NCBI GenBank assembly: GCA_015660855.1
Contig: JACSDG010000003.1
Location: 1 to 53,126 of the forward strand
Length of the DNA stretch: 53,126 nucleotides
Reading direction: 5' to 3'
From: Magnetococcales bacterium
Lineage (GTDB): Bacteria; Pseudomonadota; Magnetococcia; Magnetococcales; UBA8363
Shown here: positions 17,682 through 26,038 of the stretch, piece after piece
Position numbering within the stretch: the first letter of the stretch is position 1
Layout: each line of letters opens with the position of its first letter
Made by a program: the position numbers and the translations under genes
Notes under the pieces: generated by a model
The model's database searches: none
Told to the model about the DNA's origin: nothing
Seen by the model: only the letters and a program-made list of their open reading frames with translations

Positions 17682-18867
17682 GGATCATCGCTTCCGCCCG
17701 GTCGGCTAAGTCCCGAACGACCTTGAGCGTTTCAGCACCGGCCAAAATATATCCCAAACGATCCCCATCACTATCAGCCTTGCTAACCACCTTTCCGATT
17801 TCCATGAAAGGAGCCGCCTCAACTCCTGGCAACCGACTGGCGGCATCAAAACCATCCAATCGACGGACAACCCCTGGCACCGTTGGAAAAAACCGCAAGA
17901 CAACAGCTTGCCGTTTAAAATGGACCTGTGGTGGCTCTCGTCCAACCGCCTGTAACGCACAAGCGGTGGCAAGATCATAGCCACTGGCTAAAGGAACCAT
18001 CTTGTCAAACACCATAAACCCCCCACCGCGCCCCGCCGTCTCAACCAACCCAGGTCGGTTGCCCTCACAAAGAATAATTTCCGTGTGGCCAGGGCCTTCC
18101 TCGTACCCCAGAGCCAGTAATGCATCCACGGCAGTTTTGCCAATAGCATCGACAACCGCCGGATCCAAATCCGGGCTTGCCAACTCCATCGCCACCGTGC
18201 CACCGCTCCCGGGCACTTTAACCTTGCCGGTTACAGACAATATCCATGCTTGCGACTTGTGGAAAAAAGTGTCCACAGCATATTCTGTCCCCACCATCAA
18301 TGACTCCACTAATATTTTGCCGCTTGGAGAAAAGGATAATGCCTTCTCTACGGCATGCGGGATCATCGCCAAATCATCGACACGGGAAACCCCCCGGCTT
18401 CCCGCTGAATCAACTGGTTTGATGATCGCCGGTAAACCGATACTTTTCAAAGCATTTAAAACTTGATCAAGATTCTCAGCCATGATCCACTGTGGATTTG
18501 GCAGACCCGCAGCGTCCCAAATACTTCGCTGCTGGTATTTATTCAACAAACGCTCTGTCAATACCCTTTTTGGCCCAGGAAGATCCCAAATCTCACGCAA
18601 ATGACCCGCCGAAGCCATACCCGCTTCCGAAACAAAAGCAATGGCACCACCCGGTTGGATTCCAGAATCACGCAATGCCTTTTCAACGGCATCGGGAGAA
18701 CGAATATCCACAACGGCAAAGGCATCTGCAATGGCAAGCCCCGGCGCCGAAGCATCGCCATCCAAGGCCATCACGCGCAGTCCCGCCGCTTGCGCCGAAC
18801 GGATACCATGGGTCTGCCAACGCCCAGCCGTAACCGCTACCAGCCATGTGTCGTGGTCTCTTTTCAT
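17665..18867 (-). CDS. ATP-grasp ligase
   Basis: A 400-residue ATP-grasp enzyme of the carboxylate-amine ligase type. The N-terminal Rossmann-like part (about 1-105) is followed by the ATP-grasp core: LTERLLNKYQQRSIW, AIIKPVDSAGSRGVSRVDD (phosphate loop), ILVESLMVGTEYAVDTF, GHTEIILCE and the metal-binding end LVETAGRGGG. Such enzymes activate a carboxylate as acyl-phosphate and join it to an amine. In an island that makes amino sugars but shows no PseH acetyltransferase, it could attach an amino acid or other acid to a sugar amine; this is inference. It overlaps pseG as ATGA and the amidohydrolase by 17 bases. Confidence 0.85.
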   Translation of the reverse strand: MKRDHDTWLVAVTAGRWQTHGIRSAQAAGLRVMALDGDASAPGLAIADAFAVVDIRSPDAVEKALRDSGIQPGGAIAFVSEAGMASAGHLREIWDLPGPKRVLTERLLNKYQQRSIWDAAGLPNPQWIMAENLDQVLNALKSIGLPAIIKPVDSAGSRGVSRVDDLAMIPHAVEKALSFSPSGKILVESLMVGTEYAVDTFFHKSQAWILSVTGKVKVPGSGGTVAMELASPDLDPAVVDAIGKTAVDALLALGYEEGPGHTEIILCEGNRPGLVETAGRGGGFMVFDKMVPLASGYDLATACALQAVGREPPQVHFKRQAVVLRFFPTVPGVVRRLDGFDAASRLPGVEAAPFMEIGKVVSKADSDGDRLGYILAGAETLKVVRDLADRAEAMIHVEIN

Positions 18868-19799
18868 AACAACGCCATCCCTTCATCGGCTATCCGCTTC
18901 AAACCTGTACCATCCACCAGTCGGCTGGCACAAATAGCTGTTGCCGTGCATTGCTCCAACGTCGGAACAGTCAATCCTTCCAATCCCACCCCAAATATTC
19001 CCCCTTGCTTGGCAATCAAATTTGCCAATCCCGCTTCTGCATCCGTCTGTGGAACAACCCATGTTGGTTTACCCAGAAACATCATCTCCATCATGGTAGC
19101 ACCTCCATTGGTGACCGCCCAGGCGCAGTTTGCCATACGCTGCGGCAGGTCGATGGGCGTTCGAAGCCGAACGTAGCCTTTATCCTGGTATGAACTCCGG
19201 ACTGCATTCAGTGGACCTTCAACGAGAGTGACTTCTTGACCCATTTCCGCCAAGCGACTGGCGATGACAGGGCCGAGTCCTTTGATGTCCTGCCCACCCA
19301 CAATCACCAGAACCCCGGAGCCAGTTTTCTGTGCTGCAGGATAAACCTGAATAATTTCCTGGCGAATGATGGCAAACTCAAGACCAATCTTCTGGAGTGT
19401 TCCTGCGGACGCACTCCCTCGATCCCAGATACTGATATCCAGATCTGGACGTGTCGATGAACCAATAAAATCAAGAGTCAAAACCGGAACCGCCAATTCC
19501 CTGGCCATTGTGATCCAGGGATCGCCGTTGTATGGCAAATCGATAATGACCAGGGACAAGTCACCGTCATCGTGAGGCACACTCGGATGCTTACCTGCCA
19601 CATCGGGGGAAAGTGCCCGGAAGCGGACGCCCAAATTTCGCGATTTTAGTTCCCACGCTAAGGCTGCTGATCGACACAAATGCCCATACCCATAGTCCTG
19701 GCCTCCATCACAGATGATCTCTACCAGTGGCGGATGTCTTGGACTGCACGAGGCAACCAATCCGTGGTTCATTTTACAAGACTTTTTTTCTTTCAACAT
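18864..19799 (-). CDS. pseG: PseG-like UDP-sugar hydrolase
   Basis: PseG removes UDP from UDP-2,4-diacetamido-2,4,6-trideoxy-L-altropyranose to free the sugar for PseI. The 311-residue protein has the family start with the catalytic His in DYGYGHLCRSAALAWEL, the strand pattern of a MurG-like two-domain fold, VIVGGQDIKGLGP in the linker region, and the C-terminal donor-binding segment NGGATMMEMMFLGKPTWVVP. The start codon directly follows the pseI stop (TAGATG); the Met ten residues on is an alternative. The first strand is less typical than in Campylobacter PseG, so the sugar handled may differ. Confidence 0.85.
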   Translation of the reverse strand: MLKEKKSCKMNHGLVASCSPRHPPLVEIICDGGQDYGYGHLCRSAALAWELKSRNLGVRFRALSPDVAGKHPSVPHDDGDLSLVIIDLPYNGDPWITMARELAVPVLTLDFIGSSTRPDLDISIWDRGSASAGTLQKIGLEFAIIRQEIIQVYPAAQKTGSGVLVIVGGQDIKGLGPVIASRLAEMGQEVTLVEGPLNAVRSSYQDKGYVRLRTPIDLPQRMANCAWAVTNGGATMMEMMFLGKPTWVVPQTDAEAGLANLIAKQGGIFGVGLEGLTVPTLEQCTATAICASRLVDGTGLKRIADEGMALL

Positions 19800-20897
19800 C
19801 TATTCACCGATTAGAAAATCTTCCCACACCACCGGGTTTTCCATCTCCACCGATCGATGAATCTGCCGATGAAGCAAAAGTTCCAGAAAAACTGGTTCCA
19901 AACCGATACCAGGGCGTAAAACTTTGAAATCACCGAGTGTAACGATTTCTCCCGCCTTGATGGGTCGTGCGTAGAAAAGGGAGCGGCGCCCACGGCGGGC
20001 ATGCTCCTCTTCTTCTGGCTGACGCCGTTTGCGCGAACCACCAACAGCCAATTCAGCCGTGTGCATCTGCGTTACCATTTCTTTCAACTCGTCGGGTTCC
20101 AACGCAAAGGGATGATCTGGACCGTCCGAATTGCGGTCCAAGGTGAAATGTTTCTCCAGAACGTTGGCTCCCAAAGTGGCCGCTGCAATCGGCACCGCGA
20201 TACCCAGGGTATGATCCGAGAAACCTACCGGCGTTCCAAAGGCCCGACGCATCGTTTCCATGGATGCCAGATTGGCTCCAGCCGGTCCCATGGGATAGTT
20301 GGAACCACAGTGCAAAAGTATCACATTTTTAGCCCCGCCCTGAGCGGCCGCGTTCAAAGCCCGTTCAATATCCCCGAGGCCAGCCATGCCGGTTGAGAGA
20401 ATCAAAGGCAAGTTTGTGCTTGCCGCATGGCGAATCAAAGGCAGATGACCCAATTCAAAGCTGGCAATTTTCAATGCCGCAACACCTAGGGCAACCAAAC
20501 GATCAACGGCGACCTCACTAAAGGGAGAAGACAAGAACAAAATTCCCCTCTGTTTAGCGTGTTGCGCCAGGGCTTCGTGAAAATTATCGGGCAGGGAACA
20601 ATTTTTATAGAGTTCCTGCAAAGTATTGCCCCAAACCCGAAATTCTTCTGGCAGTCGGGTGGCAGGATTTTCAAAGTTTGCCGCCAGATCTTCTCCAGTG
20701 AACGTTTGAAATTTGACTGCGTCACATCCTGCATCGGCTGCCGCATCGACGAGAGCCAGGGCGGTATTCAAATTTCTACCATGGTTGGATCCGGCCTCGG
20801 CAATGACGAAACACGAATGACCTGGTCCAATAACGTGGTTCCCCAGAGGTACTGTCGAAGACCAATCGGACAAAACCGGACTGCTGATGAAAAACAT
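19800..20897 (-). CDS. pseI: Nonulosonic acid synthase (PseI, NeuB family)
   Basis: It condenses phosphoenolpyruvate with a six-carbon diamino sugar to give a nine-carbon acid. The 365-residue protein has the NeuB barrel (AEAGSNHGRNL, DAVKFQTFTGEDL, LILSTGMAG, HCGSNYP, EKHFTLDR) and a C-terminal antifreeze-like SAF domain (YARPIKAGEIVTLGDF to the end). KIASFE and GPDHPFALEPDEL are closer to PseI than to sialic acid synthase, which usually shows KIPSGE. The ATG at 20897 has GGAG nine bases upstream; the longer TTG start is unlikely. A block of Arg, Glu and His (RKRRQPEEEEHARRGRRS) precedes the SAF domain. Confidence 0.9.
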   Translation of the reverse strand: MFFISSPVLSDWSSTVPLGNHVIGPGHSCFVIAEAGSNHGRNLNTALALVDAAADAGCDAVKFQTFTGEDLAANFENPATRLPEEFRVWGNTLQELYKNCSLPDNFHEALAQHAKQRGILFLSSPFSEVAVDRLVALGVAALKIASFELGHLPLIRHAASTNLPLILSTGMAGLGDIERALNAAAQGGAKNVILLHCGSNYPMGPAGANLASMETMRRAFGTPVGFSDHTLGIAVPIAAATLGANVLEKHFTLDRNSDGPDHPFALEPDELKEMVTQMHTAELAVGGSRKRRQPEEEEHARRGRRSLFYARPIKAGEIVTLGDFKVLRPGIGLEPVFLELLLHRQIHRSVEMENPVVWEDFLIGE

Positions 20898-20921
20898 GGC
20901 AGATTTCTCCAATTTGAAGAA

Positions 20922-22250
20922 TCAACGTACTTTGAACAACGGCTGCAAAGGTTCACACCGCAGAAATCGTGCCATCTGTTTATTATCTACAGCATCTTTA
21001 ATGATCGGAAAAACCTCTCCATAAACGGAAATAAGCCTCTCCACATCCCCAACGCTGTGTGAGTAGCTCACGTTGTGGGAACCAAGACCAAGAATTCCAC
21101 GAGCCAAGATTTCCTGCATGAACAATGTCCGTATTTCAAAGGAGGAGTACCCCCCAGCGTCCCGCATCAGGAGAAAAGACCAGACCGGTTGGCCTGCTGC
21201 CTCGAAAATGTGCTCCATCCCGTGCAGGGCGATCATTTCTCGGACACCATCCAACAACTGTTTCCCACGAGTCCACATGGTTTCAAGCACCGGTTCTCGA
21301 CGCAACTTGTCAAGTGTAGCCCGGGCGGCAGCCAGTGACAGGGCTTCGCCACCAAAGGTAAAAGAGAAAAATATGTCCTCCATGAAACGCATGATTTCCT
21401 TGCGACCTCCAATCGCCGACAAGGGGTAACCGTTGGCCAACCCTTTACCGAAAGTCGCCAAATCGGGAATAACTCCAAAGTATTCCTGAGCACCACCTAT
21501 AGCATAGCGAAAACCGGTGATGGTTTCATCAAAGATCAGGATCGCGCCGTGCTGGTGTGTTAGATCTTTCACCTTTGTTAAAAAATCATCTTTTGGAAAG
21601 GCAACGTTCATCGGTTCCATGATCACTGCCGCCAACTGATCCGGATAACGGGCAAAAATTGTTTCCAATGAGGCCAGATCATTGTAAGCGAACGTATGGG
21701 TCAGTTCACGAACGACATCCGGAACTCCCAAATGACGGGCTGTGGAACCAATGTACCAATCTTGCCAACCGTGGTAACCACATACTGCGACATGGTTACG
21801 TTTGGTATAGGCCCGGGCCAGACGAATAGCTCCCGCAGTGGCATCGGATCCATTTTTTCCAAAGCGAACCATTTCCACGCAAGGAACCATCGCCACCAAC
21901 CTTTCCGCCACCTCCATCTCCAATTTGTGGGGTAGTGAAAATATGATTCCTTGTTCAAGTTGGGCGGCTACGGCACGGTTAATGTCCGGATCGTTGTATC
22001 CCAGGGAAATGGCTGCAAGGGAATTGATAAAATCGATGTATTCGTTGCCATCGACATCCCACACCCGGCACCCCTGACCTTTTTCGATGAAAAATGGGGC
22101 CGCTCCGTAGGGGAACTGTACTTTGCTCTTGCTGAAAGTCTGCGAACCCAGGGGAATAGTCTGCAAAGCCCTCTGCAACAACGCTTCCGATTGCTTGTAT
22201 CTATGTCCTTGCGGATGAGATGGTTCTTCTTTAACATGATCCATGGTCAT
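20922..22250 (-). CDS. Class III PLP aminotransferase (glutamate-1-semialdehyde aminomutase-like)
   Basis: A 442-residue fold-type I PLP enzyme. Key features are GKNGSDATAGAIRLARA (phosphate binding), IFDETITGFR with Asp241 pairing the PLP nitrogen, and TFGKGLANGYP with the PLP lysine Lys269. The relatives move amino groups on semialdehydes, and members in sugar islands are thought to act on nucleotide-activated or acyl substrates. The long N-terminal arm binds near DVDGNEYIDF. GGAAGG stands eight bases before the ATG. It lies 24 bases before pseI and 100 after the radical SAM gene. Its place in pathway chemistry is unknown. Confidence 0.88.
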   Translation of the reverse strand: MTMDHVKEEPSHPQGHRYKQSEALLQRALQTIPLGSQTFSKSKVQFPYGAAPFFIEKGQGCRVWDVDGNEYIDFINSLAAISLGYNDPDINRAVAAQLEQGIIFSLPHKLEMEVAERLVAMVPCVEMVRFGKNGSDATAGAIRLARAYTKRNHVAVCGYHGWQDWYIGSTARHLGVPDVVRELTHTFAYNDLASLETIFARYPDQLAAVIMEPMNVAFPKDDFLTKVKDLTHQHGAILIFDETITGFRYAIGGAQEYFGVIPDLATFGKGLANGYPLSAIGGRKEIMRFMEDIFFSFTFGGEALSLAAARATLDKLRREPVLETMWTRGKQLLDGVREMIALHGMEHIFEAAGQPVWSFLLMRDAGGYSSFEIRTLFMQEILARGILGLGSHNVSYSHSVGDVERLISVYGEVFPIIKDAVDNKQMARFLRCEPLQPLFKVR

Positions 22251-22350
22251 GGGATTACCTTCCAGATTCTTTCCAATGCGCAGTTAACCATTATTTTTCG
22301 GAAACTTTTTGTACAACCAACAACACTATGATAACGGACGGAAAAATAAA

Positions 22351-23433
22351 TCACAGATCATAGTCGAGACAATTGCGGCACAAATCAACCTCATTAAGGC
22401 TTCCTGTTTTATTGAGTTCAATCAACTTTTTCCTTAGATAAGAATTCCATATTTCCTCAATGGTTTTTTCTTTCGCATTACCCAATGAAAATTTACCGTT
22501 AAAATCGGTATCGCAAAAGGTTGTTTCCCCATTGGAAAAAATAAAAAGATCGCTGCGATTAATACGGTGACAGCTCTTTTTCTCCTTTCGTTGGCGGAGA
22601 ATGGCATCTTCCTGATTCGGTTCTACATTTTGAGAAAACGCTTCCAATATATTGATTGCAAGGATATCTGCATGTCCCGTGAATCGTTGGAGAAATGGGT
22701 CAATTTCATCTCTGGCGCATTGTTGATCGATAATTTGAACACGCGTGAACGGTGTACGTCGGCCTGAAGCTTTTTTTCGTTGGATCAGGTCGTTAAAATT
22801 GTCCATGTGTTGGTTGAAGTTTGATTTTGGTGAAATAATTTCGTAGGTCTCAGGACGGTCTGCGTTAACGGACATGTTCATGAACGTTATATTGGATTGG
22901 ACGATCATCTCGGCAAAGCGGGCGTTGAGATCCCGACCATTGGAAGAGAGCCAGATTGGCCCCAAGTTTTTCTTATCGGAAACATATTTCAGCAGTGATG
23001 GAAACTCGGGGTGAAGGATGGATTCTCCCAGGTTGAAAATCCATATACCATCAATGTGGATCGCATCCAGAGCATCCACACACTGTTTGAACAATGTGGG
23101 ATCCATATCGATACTTTCCCGCTCCAAACTTTGTCGTGGGCACATGTGACATTTCAGGTTGCATCGACTGGTCATTTCCAGCAATACCCGTGTTGGCAGG
23201 TGGAGACGATGCGGAAACTTGGGGTTGGAGCGGACAATGGGAACCAAAGGCATACCGCCTTGGATATAGTCAAAAAACAATTTAACATTATCGTCGTTAA
23301 GATCTAACTTTAGACGATTATCGACCTTGACCGGGGCAATTCCTTTCCATTCGGAGTAAGTTACATATCTGCCTTTTCCTGCTATGGGTAACGTCTCTAG
23401 AAATTCGATTTTTTCTGGTTGAACAAGCTCCAT
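22351..23433 (-). CDS. Radical SAM enzyme with SPASM-like C-terminus
   Basis: A 360-residue radical SAM enzyme. The cluster motif is SRCNLKCHMC with Cys91, Cys95 and Cys98; FNLGESILHPEF follows as the SAM-binding GE-type motif, and SSNGRDL continues the barrel. The C-terminus has further cysteines (SCHRINR, TTFCDTDFNG, DLCRNCLDYDL), as in SPASM or twitch proteins that hold an extra Fe-S cluster. The ATG has a strong GGAGGAAA site. Gaps of 136 bases to pseF and 100 to the aminotransferase are the widest in the island. Substrate unknown; radical epimerisation, dehydration or C-methylation of a sugar are possible. Confidence 0.88.
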   Translation of the reverse strand: MELVQPEKIEFLETLPIAGKGRYVTYSEWKGIAPVKVDNRLKLDLNDDNVKLFFDYIQGGMPLVPIVRSNPKFPHRLHLPTRVLLEMTSRCNLKCHMCPRQSLERESIDMDPTLFKQCVDALDAIHIDGIWIFNLGESILHPEFPSLLKYVSDKKNLGPIWLSSNGRDLNARFAEMIVQSNITFMNMSVNADRPETYEIISPKSNFNQHMDNFNDLIQRKKASGRRTPFTRVQIIDQQCARDEIDPFLQRFTGHADILAINILEAFSQNVEPNQEDAILRQRKEKKSCHRINRSDLFIFSNGETTFCDTDFNGKFSLGNAKEKTIEEIWNSYLRKKLIELNKTGSLNEVDLCRNCLDYDL

Positions 23434-23569
23434 TTATTTCCTCCACTATGTTGATTCAAGACTTGCTGAATTCCCTGATTGTCAAATCCAAAGCGAGTAT
23501 GGTCATCATAAAAGAACTGCAAGAGACATCCTCAACGGGTGTCCACCTTTAAAAGGAAAGCCTAAGATT

Positions 23570-24268
23570 TTACTGTCTTTTCTTTTGAAACAATCTCTCT
23601 GCCAATTCCCAATCTTCCGCATCATCGATATCCACCGATTTCCAACGTGGCAATATCAGACCAACAAAGTTTCCATCATCCCCAGAACCTCCACCAAGAA
23701 CCTGTTGCACCGGAAAAAAAGTGAAGCAACCGGTTTCATAGTATCTTTTTGGCAAATCCTGTGAACGAACTGCAAACATGCCCGGTTGCACAGGCTCCAA
23801 CAGGCCATCCTCTCGCCGCGAATAGGCCCATTCCACAGGCACCGGATACGATGTAATACTCATCACCGCCCGTTTCCCTGAAAAACGTTCAAACAACAAA
23901 GACCCCTCGCGTAAATCCGATGCTTCAATCAGTGGTGCACAGGCCATCAGTAAAACGACCTGATCAAATATTCTTCCCCGCTCTTTGAAGGTATCCACCA
24001 CATGCTTTAATACTGGCATGAGGGGGGTGTGATCATCGGCCAATTCGTTTGGCCGCATGAAATCAACCTTATATCCGAGTTGGTCAGCCACTTCCATGAT
24101 ATGGCCATCCTCGGTAGATACATGAATGCAATCAAACAGTTCCGACTCTCTTGCAGCATCCAATATATGCCCCATCATTGGCTTACCATGAAAGTTCTTT
24201 ATGTTCTTGTCCGGCAGACGTTTACTGCCACCTCGCGCAGGAACAACGGCGATACGTCGGGGTTTCAT
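23570..24268 (-). CDS. pseF: Pseudaminic acid cytidylyltransferase PseF
   Basis: It activates the nine-carbon acid with CTP to the CMP-sugar used by glycosyltransferases. The 232-residue protein starts RRIAVVPARGGSKRLPDKNI, the CTP-binding motif, followed by KNFHGKPMMGHILDAA and HVSTEDGHI, a pattern closer to PseF than to NeuA. LLMACAPLIEASDL and later YYETGCFTFF fit the family. Length is usual. The frame is open to 24304, but ATG 24268 overlaps the upstream stop as ATGA, so I chose it. Confidence 0.92.
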   Translation of the reverse strand: MKPRRIAVVPARGGSKRLPDKNIKNFHGKPMMGHILDAARESELFDCIHVSTEDGHIMEVADQLGYKVDFMRPNELADDHTPLMPVLKHVVDTFKERGRIFDQVVLLMACAPLIEASDLREGSLLFERFSGKRAVMSITSYPVPVEWAYSRREDGLLEPVQPGMFAVRSQDLPKRYYETGCFTFFPVQQVLGGGSGDDGNFVGLILPRWKSVDIDDAEDWELAERLFQKKRQ

Positions 24269-25113
24269 GGATTGGATTTCCTCATTTCCAGTATCATAAG
24301 GCACTCACTTTCAAAGAAAAACAAATCTTCCTGGCTTTTTTTTGGGGTTTCCAGGCTGACCATGGCATTGTCCGGAAGCAGATTCACAAGGGATGGAAGG
24401 TTATAATCTCCCTCTCCAAGGTGAAGGTGTTGATCACGAATACTTCCCATGAATCCATCGCACAAATGATAAATTTGCGGGTTTAACTCCAAAAAGTTTT
24501 CCAAAACCCGATGATGGTCCAGTTGTGCGTAGGCTGAATAACAAAGTGCATGACTGAAATCCAAGCAAAAACCTGAGCCAAGCAAAGATTTCGCTTCCAG
24601 GATGTCATCCGGCGTCACTCCAACACACCTAGACCCATCCGTAGACAAACACGGCTTATTTTCAATCCACAGGGGACACGGAGGCGTGGCGAAAGCCCCA
24701 AGCTGACGTACACTTTCAGACAAATTTCCACTGGTTCCCAAATGAACGATCAACCCCTCTGGATCGAAACGGTCAGCATAGCGCATCACCTCGTTCCACA
24801 TTCTCCTGTTGGAAGATTCCTTTTCTTTGAGCGACAGATTAAACCCAGCCCCAAAATGCGGGGCATGAAGAACTTTCGGGACACCATGAATCTGCCAGTC
24901 ATACCCGTACTCTTTTTCGGTTCCAGGAACGATATACAATTCAACATAACGAATGATCTCCGAGTCGTAAAGACGCCTGACTTCGGAAATCAAAGGCTTG
25001 TTGCTGGTCCATATCTTAAGGCCCAAACAAACCGAATTCCACAAAAACGGCTGCGCCTCGAAATTTAATCCACCTTTGGCTTGGCTCACCCTTGATTTTT
25101 CCCTAACACGCAT
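24265..25113 (-). CDS. Sugar phosphate isomerase/epimerase-like TIM barrel protein
   Basis: A 282-residue protein of the xylose-isomerase-like/AP-endonuclease-2 superfamily. Metal-ligand positions appear as HAPHFG, LIVHLGTSG, WIENKP, FCLDFSHAL, YHLCDGF, and LHLGEGDYNL, and the strand order fits a TIM barrel. Members isomerise or epimerise sugars or cleave damaged DNA; this context points to a sugar. GGAG lies only two bases before the ATG, so initiation may depend on coupling to the aldo/keto reductase gene 19 bases upstream. It overlaps pseF by four bases. Confidence 0.78.
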   Translation of the reverse strand: MRVREKSRVSQAKGGLNFEAQPFLWNSVCLGLKIWTSNKPLISEVRRLYDSEIIRYVELYIVPGTEKEYGYDWQIHGVPKVLHAPHFGAGFNLSLKEKESSNRRMWNEVMRYADRFDPEGLIVHLGTSGNLSESVRQLGAFATPPCPLWIENKPCLSTDGSRCVGVTPDDILEAKSLLGSGFCLDFSHALCYSAYAQLDHHRVLENFLELNPQIYHLCDGFMGSIRDQHLHLGEGDYNLPSLVNLLPDNAMVSLETPKKSQEDLFFFESECLMILEMRKSNP

Positions 25114-25132
25114 CGCTCCGGCAAATGTTCGT

Positions 25133-26038
25133 TCATTGGCCGACCTGCCAACACGCTGGATTCAAATAATGTGCACTCTCATCCGGTACTGCCGGAAATG
25201 TCTGCCTGTGGTAATCATTATCGCACCGTTGCACAATAGCCACTATTTCTTCCAGTTCATCGACCCCGGTAACCCCCGTTAACACAAAATCCAATTCCGG
25301 TTGCTCCATGGCAAAGCGCAGACACCCCTCCAACGGCGACCATCCCTTTGCATCAAAGGCAGAGTGGATGGCGGCAAAATGGTGGCGGACCGGCGAAAAA
25401 TAGTCGGGCAACTTTTCGGGAGGCATGAGGAGGAGTCCCTGGAGAAAAATGGATCGGGCATGAATTTCCACCCCTCTCTTTTTCAGTTTCTCCAAATGGC
25501 CGGAATGAATTAGGCGTTGATCGGCTACATTGATGGGCAATTGTATGACATCGGGGGTAAACAGATCGAGAATGCCATCAATTTCTGTCGCAGTGTAGAT
25601 GGAAACTCCGATCTTTTGCGTCATTCCGGCATCCCGGCAGGCCTCCATCGCCCGAATCAAACGATGCCCGTCAGGTTTAAGCAGGTCGGTTGCATGGTGG
25701 GCCAATAAACCATAAACCGCAGGCAGACCCAGGCGACTCAATGATCGAGTCAGGGCTGCCGCCACATTTTCACCATCCTTTTCGCTGACCTCGGGACCTG
25801 CTGCCACCGGCAGTTTGGTAACCACCCGGAAAAACCCCGGACGGGCCGCCATGATGCCGCCAAGAACCAACTCACTGTCACCGTAACCCGTGGCCGTGTC
25901 CAGCAGGGTCACGCCATTGTTTGCTGCCAGTGACAAAATATCCCAGGCCTCCCCCTCGGAGACGCGACCTCGCTGATTGGAAATGCCATAATCCAGGCCA
26001 AACTGAACAGTCCCCAATCCCAGCTTTTGTATTTTCAT
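25133..26038 (-). CDS. Aldo/keto reductase
   Basis: A 301-residue NADPH-type oxidoreductase. Seen are KLGLGTVQFGLDYGIS at the start, LLDTATGYGDSELVLGG with the catalytic Asp-Tyr pair, KLPVA with the lysine, and LLAHHATDLL with the His. The C-terminal VLTGVTGVDELEEIVA binds cofactor phosphate. Similar genes sit in nonulosonic acid clusters of other bacteria, where their role is not settled. ATG 26038 overlaps the upstream fusion gene as ATGA; a start at 26071 is less likely. Confidence 0.9.
   Translation of the reverse strand: MKIQKLGLGTVQFGLDYGISNQRGRVSEGEAWDILSLAANNGVTLLDTATGYGDSELVLGGIMAARPGFFRVVTKLPVAAGPEVSEKDGENVAAALTRSLSRLGLPAVYGLLAHHATDLLKPDGHRLIRAMEACRDAGMTQKIGVSIYTATEIDGILDLFTPDVIQLPINVADQRLIHSGHLEKLKKRGVEIHARSIFLQGLLLMPPEKLPDYFSPVRHHFAAIHSAFDAKGWSPLEGCLRFAMEQPELDFVLTGVTGVDELEEIVAIVQRCDNDYHRQTFPAVPDESAHYLNPACWQVGQ

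Noticed and set aside
19800-20897. Sialic acid (Neu5Ac) synthase rather than PseI
   Set aside because: KIASFE-type motifs and the presence of pseB, pseC, pseF and pseG point to pseudaminic-type substrates; there is no UDP-GlcNAc 2-epimerase of the NeuC type in the window.
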